NCBI RefSeq assembly: GCF_047246645.1
Contig: NZ_JBFOKR010000003.1
Location: 62,001 to 126,000 of the forward strand
Source: Ferdinandcohnia sp047246645
Lineage (GTDB): Bacteria; Bacillota; Bacilli; Bacillales; Bacillaceae_L
DNA length: 64,000 nucleotides
Direction of reading: 5' to 3'
Positions within the stretch are counted from its first letter, which is position 1. The number at the start of each line of letters is the position of its first letter. Both the position numbers and the translations under genes were made by a program. Shown here in pieces: positions 24,291-32,406 of this stretch. The notes beneath the pieces were generated by a model. The model worked only from the letters and a program-made list of their open reading frames with translations. It was not told where the DNA came from and did no database searches.

Positions 24291-24331
24291 TTGTATTAAG
24301 TGTACTACATTATATAATACACTTAATACAA
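24291..24331. promoter_or_regulatory. Operator for the YtrA-like regulator, overlapping its promoter
   Basis: TTGTATTAAGTGTA (24291-24304) and TACACTTAATACAA (24318-24331) are perfect 14-bp inverted arms with a 13-bp spacer. A promoter (TTGTAT, 16 bp, TATAAT at 24313-24318) lies inside it, so binding would block transcription. The core AGTGTA-N-TACACT recalls operators of YtrA-type GntR repressors. Confidence 0.8.
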
Positions 24332-24363
24332 TATAAGATTACACAAGGGAAGGGGTGTTTTAC

Positions 24364-24753
24364 TTGTATTTTCAGTTGGATGATCGTAGTAATACACCAA
24401 TTTGGGAGCAAATAGTTAATCAAATTAAAGAATTAATTCTAAAGGGCATTTTGCAACCGAATGATAAATTATTAAGTGTTCGAGAACTCTCATCAACCTT
24501 ACTAGTTAACCCAAATACAGTTAGTAAGGCATATCAAGAGCTTGAACGCCAGGGAATTATTGAAACAAGGCGTGGTAAGGGAACATTCGTATCAGAACAA
24601 TTTTCTATGAAGGTGGATGAAGAGAAAATGGAGTCTATTAAGCAATCTTTAAAGCTATTGATTGTTGAAGCATCCTACCTTGGAATTACAAAAGAAACAC
24701 TGCAGAACTGGATTCAAGATTATATGGAAGAGCTAGGGGGGGAAGGAAAGTGA
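24364..24753 (+). CDS. ytrA: GntR-family regulator, YtrA subfamily
   Basis: A 129-residue repressor with an N-terminal winged helix (TPIWEQIVNQIKELILKGILQPNDKLLSVRELSSTLLVNPNTVSKAYQELERQGIIETRRGKGTFV) and the short C-terminal dimerisation helices typical of the YtrA subfamily, which has no ligand-binding domain. TTG 24364 is preferred over GTG 24355 because AAGGGAAGGGG lies just before it. The stop overlaps the next start (TGATG), so translation is coupled to the ABC ATPase. Members of this subfamily answer cell-envelope antibiotics and repress the ABC transporter genes that follow them. Confidence 0.88.
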   Translation: MYFQLDDRSNTPIWEQIVNQIKELILKGILQPNDKLLSVRELSSTLLVNPNTVSKAYQELERQGIIETRRGKGTFVSEQFSMKVDEEKMESIKQSLKLLIVEASYLGITKETLQNWIQDYMEELGGEGK

Positions 24754-25640
24754 TGCTTAAGGTTACAAATCTTACAAAATATATTGATAATGCTGCAATC
24801 CTAAGAGACATCTCTTTCTCGATTGGCGAGGGATCAATTGTTGGGCTAGTTGGCCGAAATGGAGTAGGGAAAACAACCTTGTTAAGGTGCTTAGTTGGAA
24901 TCCTGGACCCTGAAGAGGGTGAGGTTTTGTTTGAAGGTCAGAGCATTTTCCAGCATCCAGAAGTAAAAGCATCTATGGTATTTGTCCCTGATTCAACTAC
25001 TACCTTTAACGGTTATAGCGTAAAAGAACTAGTAGTGTTATACGAAGCAATCTATGAGAATTTCGACTCAGTTTATTTTTATCAGCTATTAGAACGTTTT
25101 AATTTACCAGGAAAGAGAAAGATTCGTACATTTTCTAGGGGAATGAAGGCATTATTATTTATCATTCTAGCGATTTCGACGAGAGCAAAACTCATCATAC
25201 TGGATGAACCAACAAATGGATTAGATGCTATTGTGAAAAGGAAGATCCTTCAATTTCTTATTGAAGAAGTTGCAGAATCAGGGCTTTCTCTATTAATCTC
25301 TAGCCATCATTTAGATGAACTTGAAAAAATTGCCGATACGATCGTTATGTTGAAGGATGGAGAAGTTGAGTCAATCGTCTCAATGGAAGATGCAAAATTA
25401 CTTTATAAAAAGATACAAGTAGTTTTTAAGGAAGGTGGTTTACCTGAAGAACTTAAGCAACTTCCACATATAGAAATTGTGAGCGAGGTCGGTAGGGTTG
25501 TAACCATCCTGATAAAAGGTAGTACAGAGGATACCATCTTAAAGATAAAACGGTACCAGCCGGTACTTTTAGAAGAATTACCAATGTCTCTTGAAGATAT
25601 GTTTGTTTCAGCGTTAGGAGGAGATGACATTGTTTACTAA
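24753..25640 (+). CDS. ABC transporter ATP-binding protein, YtrB-like
   Basis: A 295-residue ABC ATPase: Walker A GRNGVGKTT (residues about 35-43), Walker B LIILDEPTNGLD, and the H-loop SSHHLDELEKIAD. The signature motif is FSRGMKA instead of LSGGQ, a variation common in YtrB-like and other peptide or lantibiotic exporter ATPases. ATG 24753 lies in the TGATG junction with ytrA, after GGAAGGAAAG. It pairs with the permease downstream, which it overlaps. Export of, or defence against, a cell-wall-active compound is the likely role, by analogy. Confidence 0.88.
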   Translation: MLKVTNLTKYIDNAAILRDISFSIGEGSIVGLVGRNGVGKTTLLRCLVGILDPEEGEVLFEGQSIFQHPEVKASMVFVPDSTTTFNGYSVKELVVLYEAIYENFDSVYFYQLLERFNLPGKRKIRTFSRGMKALLFIILAISTRAKLIILDEPTNGLDAIVKRKILQFLIEEVAESGLSLLISSHHLDELEKIADTIVMLKDGEVESIVSMEDAKLLYKKIQVVFKEGGLPEELKQLPHIEIVSEVGRVVTILIKGSTEDTILKIKRYQPVLLEELPMSLEDMFVSALGGDDIVY

Positions 25641-26706
25641 AGCTCTTTGGCTTCGAAATTATAAACAGGCAAAATTTATCGTTTGGGGATTATGGGCTGC
25701 ATGCTTATACTTTGTATATGCGTTTTATAACTTTATAAAAGTTCAAGAATATTCCCTACACCATTGGAACGAGTGGGGAAATAAAACCGAGGCATTTCAT
25801 TTTTATTTTGGTAATTTCTTTGAAGTAGCATTCTTTCAAATTATCGCCTTAATACTTTTAGCATCTGTTTTAGTGGGGCTTGAAAGAACCAATCAAAGCT
25901 TAGACTTTACGTTGTCGATGCCTTATAAAAGAAGAGATATCTTCTATGCAAAATGGGCATTCGGTGTGGTTCATTTATCAGCAGCATTAACTGTAAGTGT
26001 GCTTCTTTCTATTTTTATATTAGTAAGTTCTGAGATCCATGAGTATTTACCAGTTAGTGCACTTGGTTATTATTACCTAATAGCATTGGTAACGTTAATC
26101 GGTGTGTACACATTCAGTTTACTATTTGGTTTAATCGGGGCAAGTATTGTTTCTCAGTTTGCGTTTAGTATTATTTTTCTTGCACTTCCATACGGCTTCT
26201 ATAACCTAGTGTTCAATGGAATTTCTCTTCATTATCGTGCATTAACCGGTTCATTTTTAATAAGGGAAAATTTCGGTTTGCAAAATCTTGATAAATTCTT
26301 TGAGTATTTTTCGTTTCCAATCCTTCTCTTTGAAGTTGAGTATGGGATTAATGAGATTTATGTGTGGAATCAATCTACTTTCTATGAGCAACTTCTGGCT
26401 TTAATAATACCAGTCATTGTAACGGTCTTATCTTTATATCTAATAAATTTATTGTCTAATTCTATGCGAAGTGAAAATAACGGAAAAATTCTTGCGTATC
26501 AAGGATTGCTTCCATATTTGAAAATAGGTGTGTTTATCTGTTTCTACTTATTTGGTGGATTGGTTATAGGGGGAGCTTCCTATGGCTATGATGAGACTCC
26601 GAGTATAGTATCCTATCATTTAGGTGGATTAGGATTTAGTATAGTAGCATACTTTATTCTTTCTAAACTGGCGGGGATGAGAATCCAGTTTGGCCGAAAT
26701 AAATAG
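25630..26706 (+). CDS. ABC transporter permease of the ytr-like operon
   Basis: A 358-residue permease with eight or more hydrophobic segments. The motif LVGLERTNQSLDFTLSMPYKRRDIFYAKW is the cytoplasmic coupling region seen in ABC-2 type permeases of Bacillus (YtrC/D-like). I favour the TTG at 25630 because GGAGGAG ends six bases before it; the ATG at 25624 abuts that site. It overlaps the ATPase gene by 11 bases. Confidence 0.8.
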   Translation: MFTKALWLRNYKQAKFIVWGLWAACLYFVYAFYNFIKVQEYSLHHWNEWGNKTEAFHFYFGNFFEVAFFQIIALILLASVLVGLERTNQSLDFTLSMPYKRRDIFYAKWAFGVVHLSAALTVSVLLSIFILVSSEIHEYLPVSALGYYYLIALVTLIGVYTFSLLFGLIGASIVSQFAFSIIFLALPYGFYNLVFNGISLHYRALTGSFLIRENFGLQNLDKFFEYFSFPILLFEVEYGINEIYVWNQSTFYEQLLALIIPVIVTVLSLYLINLLSNSMRSENNGKILAYQGLLPYLKIGVFICFYLFGGLVIGGASYGYDETPSIVSYHLGGLGFSIVAYFILSKLAGMRIQFGRNK

Positions 26707-26760
26707 GTTCATTTTTGAATGAAGATGGAAATACGCTAGTATTTTAGGGGGATGAGAAAA

Positions 26761-27249
26761 ATGAAACTACTAAAATTAATACCCTTTTTTCTCATCATGT
26801 TATTAATTTCCGCTTGTAATAAAGAAGAGTTAAATTGGTATGGGGTTGTTATTTTTAAGCCTGTAGAAGTGGCTGAAACAACATGGAATGCTGAATTACA
26901 GTATGTAGATTATAGTGAAGTGGAAAATACACCTCCAGATCTTTTACGTATTACTTGTAATCATGATGAGGAGAATCCGGGGCCAGTAGCCTATCGAATT
27001 CCTGGTACTTCAATTGAGGGAATGATTGAGGTTTCACAAGAAGGTTCAGGAGAAGCAGTTATAGAACGCACTAAATTAGAAGAATATATTGAAACCATTA
27101 TTTTAGAGGATGGTACGATTATAGACTCAATCCCACTTGTACTAAGCTGGGGAAGTGAAACTGAAATACTAGATCTGCCTTATTTAACAGCAATTAAGGA
27201 TTTTGAAAAGACTATATGGGACCGAATACTTGCAACTATATTTTCATGA
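26761..27249 (+). CDS. Lipoprotein of the ytr-like operon
   Basis: A 162-residue protein with a lipoprotein signal (MKLLKLIPFFLIMLLISAC, lipobox ISAC) and a hydrophilic, acidic mature part (TWNAELQYVDYSEVENTPPDLLRITCNHDEENPGP...). ATG 26761 is chosen because TTAGGGGG ends ten bases before it; an ATG at 26752 abuts that site. No family recognised. It follows the permease by about 50 bases and precedes a second lipoprotein by 16, so it probably belongs to the same envelope-linked transcript. Confidence 0.75.
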   Translation: MKLLKLIPFFLIMLLISACNKEELNWYGVVIFKPVEVAETTWNAELQYVDYSEVENTPPDLLRITCNHDEENPGPVAYRIPGTSIEGMIEVSQEGSGEAVIERTKLEEYIETIILEDGTIIDSIPLVLSWGSETEILDLPYLTAIKDFEKTIWDRILATIFS

Positions 27250-27265
27250 ATTTGGAGGGATTGGG

Positions 27266-27754
27266 ATGAAGAAAAGTATGAAACCTATTACTCTTATCCT
27301 ACTGGCAATGCTAGTTTTGATAAGCGGATGCAGACAAAGCATTCCCGTTGAAAAGGATATATTTCAATATAAAACACCCTATATTGGTAAAGCGGGTACA
27401 GTTGGTAATATTGTTAGTAATTTACCAGGAAGCGAAAATTATCTTGGAATGGAATTGGAAACAGGTGCAGAACCGTACGGTATGATCCTAAACTATCAAG
27501 ATGAAGATGTGACTTTTGAAAATTTTAAGGAAACAATGATATACAATGCTACATTTATTTTTGCGTTGGTTGAAAATGCAAGTTGGGTAACGTTTGATCT
27601 GGTAGATAAAGACCAGAAGATAACAAGGGAAGATATAGAAAAGCTGTACGGTGAAGACCTGAGCAGTTATTCTAATGAAAATGAGTTGAGTTCATTTATA
27701 CGAGAGACATTAGAAAAAGAAGGTACAATAGACAAGTTCTTTGAGGAAAAGTAA
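27266..27754 (+). CDS. DUF4825-like lipoprotein
   Basis: A 162-residue lipoprotein (MKKSMKPITLILLAMLVLISGC, lipobox ISGC) whose mature region carries FQYKTPYIGKAGTVGNIVSNLP and GMELETGAEPYGMILNYQ, the pattern I associate with DUF4825 domains of Bacillus envelope proteins. ATG 27266 follows TTGGAGGG; the frame is open further upstream but inside the previous gene. Function is unknown; the location suggests sensing or support of the ABC transporter. Confidence 0.75.
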   Translation: MKKSMKPITLILLAMLVLISGCRQSIPVEKDIFQYKTPYIGKAGTVGNIVSNLPGSENYLGMELETGAEPYGMILNYQDEDVTFENFKETMIYNATFIFALVENASWVTFDLVDKDQKITREDIEKLYGEDLSSYSNENELSSFIRETLEKEGTIDKFFEEK

Positions 27755-27783
27755 AAGAAGTTGAAACTAACACTGCTCCTAAA

Positions 27784-27802
27784 TCGTATATTCAGTATAC
27801 GA
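27784..27802. promoter_or_regulatory. Inverted repeat before the DUF1648 gene
   Basis: TCGTATA and TATACGA are separated by 5 bases, with no T run after it. It lies 21 bases before the start codon and could be an operator or an mRNA hairpin. Confidence 0.35.
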
Positions 27803-27822
27803 CTAAATGGGTGGTGTTTGTT

Positions 27823-28335
27823 TTGTTTGAAGATAAGCGTCATGTAATATCCACTCCGAAAACAATCTCGGAAAAAATCCTGGATGTTCTTTCATTTCTC
27901 TTGTTGCTTGGAATGTTTCTTTATGTCATTTTAATCTGGGGAGACCTCCCTGATAAAGTTCCAGCTCATTTTAATGGGCTTGGTGAACCTGACAGGTGGG
28001 GCGGTAAGGGAACTGTATTAGCTCTACCTATTGTAGCTGCATTTTTATTTAAATTGTTATTTATCGTTAAGAAATTTCCTCAGGTATTTAATTACCCTGT
28101 TGAAATAACTGAAGAAAATGCAAAAGATATGTATCAAATATCACGAAAAATGCTGTCCACGTTAACCTTTTTCTTAACGTTCTTTTTTGCAATTGGTGTA
28201 TGGGAGACAGTCCAGGTTGCACACGGGCAGGCTGGACTTGGAATATGGTTTCTTCCTGGTTTGCTAGTGTCTATGTTTGGTACAATTGGTTATTATATGT
28301 ACCGTATGTTTAAAGTGCGGAAGCCTCAAAAGTGA
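27823..28335 (+). CDS. DUF1648-domain membrane protein (SdpI-like N-terminal module)
   Basis: A 170-residue membrane protein with about four helices. The DUF1648 signature LPDKVPAHFNGLGEPDRWGGKG follows the first helix. In B. subtilis this domain is found in SdpI, the immunity and signalling protein against the SdpC toxin, but the SdpI C-terminal half is not present, so immunity is only a possibility. Start choice is uncertain: TTG 27823 has GGGTGG at a suitable distance, while GTG 27811 and 27814 overlap it. It follows the two lipoproteins of the ytr-like cluster. Confidence 0.75.
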   Translation: MFEDKRHVISTPKTISEKILDVLSFLLLLGMFLYVILIWGDLPDKVPAHFNGLGEPDRWGGKGTVLALPIVAAFLFKLLFIVKKFPQVFNYPVEITEENAKDMYQISRKMLSTLTFFLTFFFAIGVWETVQVAHGQAGLGIWFLPGLLVSMFGTIGYYMYRMFKVRKPQK

Positions 28336-28350
28336 AAGAAGGATTAATAA

Positions 28351-29040
28351 ATGTTACTTGAAATCATCGTGCAAAATGTAGAAGATGCTAGAACCGCAGA
28401 AGAACATGGTGCAAATCGCTTAGAGTTAGTAACAGCAATGTCTGAAGGAGGTTTGACACCCTCGTTTGGAGTTATAAAGGAAGTTGTTAAAAGTGTTTCA
28501 ATCCCTGTGCATGTAATGATTCGTCCTCACGCATATTCATTTATGTATTCTGAAGAAGATAAGAGAGTTATTTTAGAGGACATTCAAGCTTGTAAAGAGC
28601 TAAATGCTGCAGGCATTGTCTTCGGTTCCTTAGATGAGAACGGTAATATCGATGAAGGGTTGTTATTGAAAGTGATTGAAGCTGCAGGTGATATGAAAAT
28701 TACGTTTCACCGGGCAATTGATGAATCTAGGGATATCATAGAATCTTATCGTGTTTTACAGAAATACAGTGGTTCTGTGCAAACAATTTTAACTTCAGGT
28801 GGAAAACCAACAGCACTTGCCGGGGCAGAAAACCTGCAAAAAATGCTCATGATGTCAAAAGAAAAACCATCACCTACAATAATGCCAGGTTCAGGTCTTT
28901 CTTTGAACAATATTAGAGTAGTGCATGAAAAATTGAATGCTACTGAATATCACTTCGGATCTGCAGTGCGTTTTAATGGTAAGTTCAGTGAATCTATTGA
29001 TGGAAGTATTATTGAGAAGATTCGTAAGGAGATTGAGTAG
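28351..29040 (+). CDS. cutC: CutC-family protein
   Basis: A 229-residue TIM-barrel protein of the CutC family: it opens LLEIIVQNVEDARTAEEHGANRLELVTAMSEGGLTPSFGVI and contains MIRPHAYSFMYSEED, GIVFGSLDENGNID, TFHRAIDES and ILTSGGKPTA. CutC was named for copper tolerance in E. coli, though its biochemical role is still debated. ATG 28351 follows AAGAAGGA, 15 bases after the DUF1648 stop, so it may be read from the same transcript. A terminator lies about 170 bases downstream. Confidence 0.92.
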   Translation: MLLEIIVQNVEDARTAEEHGANRLELVTAMSEGGLTPSFGVIKEVVKSVSIPVHVMIRPHAYSFMYSEEDKRVILEDIQACKELNAAGIVFGSLDENGNIDEGLLLKVIEAAGDMKITFHRAIDESRDIIESYRVLQKYSGSVQTILTSGGKPTALAGAENLQKMLMMSKEKPSPTIMPGSGLSLNNIRVVHEKLNATEYHFGSAVRFNGKFSESIDGSIIEKIRKEIE

Positions 29041-29071
29041 GTATTTGTTAAAAGTAATTGGCTATAAAAGC

Positions 29072-29151
29072 TAACGCTTATAGAATTAAAAATACGACTA
29101 TAGAATTAAATTATCGCTTATAGAATCACAATAACGCCGATAGGATTTAAT
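29072..29151. repeat. Degenerate 20-bp tandem repeat, four units
   Basis: Units at 29072, 29092, 29112 and 29132 share the core TAACGCTTATAGAATTAAA with substitutions. The array lies in the 3' region after cutC, before its terminator; the rest of the 378-bp gap to the next gene shows nothing else I can name. Confidence 0.7.
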
Positions 29152-29207
29152 TTATCTAATATGAAAGCATGACTTTCAAAACAAAAAACTTCATTTCTAT
29201 CAACTTT

Positions 29208-29244
29208 TCCCTGGGAACCTAAATGTCCTAGGGATTTTGTTTTT
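29208..29244 (+). terminator. Terminator after cutC
   Basis: TCCCTGGGA pairs with TCCTAGGGA (one G-U pair), followed by TTTTGTTTTT. Confidence 0.7.
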
Positions 29245-29418
29245 ATAAAAACACTTTTTTATCTATAACGCTATATAAGCACACTTATGTTTAACCTATA
29301 CCAAAATATGTAATCCTTATGTGGTACACTAAAACTACAAGTAAAGAATACACAGCAAGATGTAAAAATCTGCGCAAGCAGTACACATAATTCATATATG
29401 TCAAAGGGTGTGAAGTCG

Positions 29419-32406
29419 GTGAAATCGTTACTGTCATATTTACAAAACATTTGTAAGACACATTTTTTAACGGAAAAGATACTCATTGTTGATTCGTATA
29501 GTATTGGTGAGCAGATTCTATTTCAGTTAGCTGCAGAGGGAAATCATGCGGTTAATCTTAAGGTGAAAACAGTTCGTGACTTAGCGGTTGAGGCATTTAC
29601 TCAGCGCAAGAAGGATATTATAACAGATTCATTAGGCTCTCATTTTATGTATTCACTTTTATCAAATTTACATTCAAACAAAGTTTTACAATATTTTAAT
29701 GATGTTGAAGTAACCCCAGCTTTAAGCTTTAGCATGTATCAAACGATTAAAAAACTTCGACTAGCTGGCTATACAGGTGTGACGTTAAAAGAGGAGTTCT
29801 TTGTTACATCGGAAAAAGGCAAAGATATGATTCGAATTCTTTCTCATTACGAACAGTTACTTGAGGACCACCAGGTAATAGATGATGCCATGTTGTACAA
29901 GCGGGTTGTTGGCACATATAGCTCTTTAGGAAAGGTCTTTATTTTACAAAGCAATTTAACATTATCAGCTCTTCAAGAGGATTTTCTAAAAAGTATTGTA
30001 ACAGCGGATTATTACCAACTCCCGCTCGAAAAGGTAGTTGGAATTGAGGTTCCCTCAAATTCAGAGTTATCGAATGTTGTGTTTCATGGCGAAACTACCT
30101 TGAGTTATTTATACGAAGTGGAAAAGGCTCCAACAAAAGTAACCAATCTTTCACTCTTCTCAGCCCAAACAGAAGAAACCGAATTGAAAGAGATGCTAAC
30201 ACGCATTAAGCAAAGTGGAATTAGGTTTGATGAGGCAGCTGTTTTTTATACAGCTTCTTCTCAGTATGTTTCATCAATGTACCATCTATCAGAGAAGCTT
30301 ACCATACCAGTTACGTTTGGCGAAGGTATTCCACTCATCTATACACGACCTGGAAAGTTCGTTACTGGACTACTTAATTGGATGAAAGATTCCTATAGTG
30401 TACAAGCCTTTATTACACTTCTTCAAGAAAATGTAATGGACACGGGCGAGGGGGCGCCATCAAAGACAAAATGGGCAGGTTTGCTTCGTGAAGCAAGTAT
30501 TGGCTGGAGTCCTGAACGATATATTTCTCAGTTACAAGACCAGATAGAGAAGTATGAAGAAAAAGCCCAGGACGAGCTTGAACCTGAACGACAGGCGTAC
30601 TTCCAAAAAAAGAGCCAAGAATTCACCTGGTTGTTGAAGTGGTTTACTTCAATATTTAAACATATGCCAACTGTGTATCCGGATGGAATGCTCATTTATG
30701 CAGAACAACTAAAGGCAATTCGGCATATGCTAAGTAGCTTTGGTAAGGTAAGTTCTGCATATGACCAGGCAGCAAAAGAGGTTATGCTCGAAAAAATAGA
30801 TGAGCTTCTTCCATATGCAAATGAAGAAGTTTTATTGTCTGAAGCATTTCAAAAAATACAGGAGAACTTATTAACAAGTAATGTTGGTCAATCTAGACCC
30901 AAGCCGGGTCATCTTCATATCTCAACATATAAAAACGGTTTATATATCAATCGCGAACATATCTTTATTGTTGGCCTTGATAACCAACGTTTTCCTGGTA
31001 ATGCCCAGGAAGATCCACTTTTGCTCGACATAGAACGTAAAAAACTAGGGAAGCAGCTGCCTCTTGAAAAAGAGAAATCAAAGCGTAATCTGTATTTGAT
31101 GCTTCAATTATTTGCATCAGCAGCTTCAAAACAAATAACAGTAAGTTACTGTAAATTTGATATGAATGAAAACCGAGCAATAACACCAGCATACTTATTT
31201 TTACAATGCTATCGTATTCAATCAGGACAACATGCAGCAGATTTCAAACAGCTGCAGGAGGAAATACCAGTTGCAACGGAAGATATGACACTCGAGTCAG
31301 GGGACTGGTGGTCGAAGAAACTTATGAGTACTTCCGTTCATCAACTTGATGAGCAACTTTTAAATCGCTTTACCAATGTTGAACGAGGATTGCTGGCAGA
31401 GGAAATGAGACGAGATCCTGCTTTTACCGTCTTTGAAGGAAAAATTGAAAGTGATACAACTCAGTTTGACCCTAGAAGAAATTCTGAGATTTCAATATCT
31501 GCCGGAAAGCTTGAAGCAATTGCAAAATGTCCATATTCTTATTTCCTTGAAAATGTGTTGAGAATAAAGGTAATTGAGGATGTAACCTATGATCCAGGTA
31601 AATGGCTAGATGCAAAAACAAGAGGGACACTTTTACACGAAATCTTTGAAAAATTTTACAAAGTGATTAAGGCTAAAGGAGAGAAGCCATCTTATCAAAG
31701 GCACTTTGACTTATTACTATCATTAGCCAAGAACCAAATTGAGAACATAAAGTCTATTGTACCACCGCCTAATCAGAGAGTGTTTGAAGTCGAGTTTGAA
31801 GAAATTATTGAATCCTGTGAGACTTTCTTGCGAATTGAAGAGGAAAACAGTGAACTTGGTGAACCGTTGTATTTTGAATACTCTTTTGGACAAGATTCAC
31901 CGGCAGTCATTGAACTTCCAACTGGAAAGATCAATGTAAGAGGAATTATAGATCGCGTTGATCAACTGCCTGACGGATCCTTTCATATTATTGATTATAA
32001 AACGGGTAGTAGCTGGGGCTATGAAACGAAGGAGTTTTTTAAGGGAGGAAGGCAGCTTCAACATCTCCTTTATACGCTTGCAATTGAAAGTCATCTTAAT
32101 TTAGAAGAAGGAACTGTTAAGAAGAGTACGTATTTCTTTCCTACTCGTAAGGGAATTGGAAAGCGATTTGAACGTGATCAAGAAGAGATTACAAGAACAA
32201 ATGGAAAAGACATATTGGACAAGATTCTTACGATAGTTGAACATGGTCATTTTACAATGACTGATGATGAGATGGATTGCAAGTTCTGTGACTTTAAAAC
32301 AATTTGCAGACGTTCAACCTATGACAAAGAAATTTTCGAAACAAAGCATCAGGATCAAACAGCCCATGGAATAAAAAGCTTTTTGGGGGTACGAGCCTAT
32401 GACTAA
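29419..32406 (+). CDS. AddB/RexB-like nuclease subunit of a helicase-nuclease pair
   Basis: A protein of about 995 residues. The N-terminal part is an inactivated helicase-like region with no Walker A (KILIVDSYSIGEQI where AddB has GRAGSGKS). The C-terminal third is a PD-(D/E)XK nuclease: RGTLLHEIFEKFY, then GIIDRVD and IIDYKTG as metal and catalytic residues. Four cysteines, one in AKCPYSYF and three in CKFCDFKTIC, frame the nuclease as in AddB iron-sulfur domains. It is shorter than the AddB I recall from B. subtilis (about 1,166 residues). GTG 29419 is favoured, ten bases after AAAGGGTG. It overlaps the next gene by 8 bases. Roles could be DNA-end resection or phage defence. Confidence 0.8.
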   Translation: MKSLLSYLQNICKTHFLTEKILIVDSYSIGEQILFQLAAEGNHAVNLKVKTVRDLAVEAFTQRKKDIITDSLGSHFMYSLLSNLHSNKVLQYFNDVEVTPALSFSMYQTIKKLRLAGYTGVTLKEEFFVTSEKGKDMIRILSHYEQLLEDHQVIDDAMLYKRVVGTYSSLGKVFILQSNLTLSALQEDFLKSIVTADYYQLPLEKVVGIEVPSNSELSNVVFHGETTLSYLYEVEKAPTKVTNLSLFSAQTEETELKEMLTRIKQSGIRFDEAAVFYTASSQYVSSMYHLSEKLTIPVTFGEGIPLIYTRPGKFVTGLLNWMKDSYSVQAFITLLQENVMDTGEGAPSKTKWAGLLREASIGWSPERYISQLQDQIEKYEEKAQDELEPERQAYFQKKSQEFTWLLKWFTSIFKHMPTVYPDGMLIYAEQLKAIRHMLSSFGKVSSAYDQAAKEVMLEKIDELLPYANEEVLLSEAFQKIQENLLTSNVGQSRPKPGHLHISTYKNGLYINREHIFIVGLDNQRFPGNAQEDPLLLDIERKKLGKQLPLEKEKSKRNLYLMLQLFASAASKQITVSYCKFDMNENRAITPAYLFLQCYRIQSGQHAADFKQLQEEIPVATEDMTLESGDWWSKKLMSTSVHQLDEQLLNRFTNVERGLLAEEMRRDPAFTVFEGKIESDTTQFDPRRNSEISISAGKLEAIAKCPYSYFLENVLRIKVIEDVTYDPGKWLDAKTRGTLLHEIFEKFYKVIKAKGEKPSYQRHFDLLLSLAKNQIENIKSIVPPPNQRVFEVEFEEIIESCETFLRIEEENSELGEPLYFEYSFGQDSPAVIELPTGKINVRGIIDRVDQLPDGSFHIIDYKTGSSWGYETKEFFKGGRQLQHLLYTLAIESHLNLEEGTVKKSTYFFPTRKGIGKRFERDQEEITRTNGKDILDKILTIVEHGHFTMTDDEMDCKFCDFKTICRRSTYDKEIFETKHQDQTAHGIKSFLGVRAYD

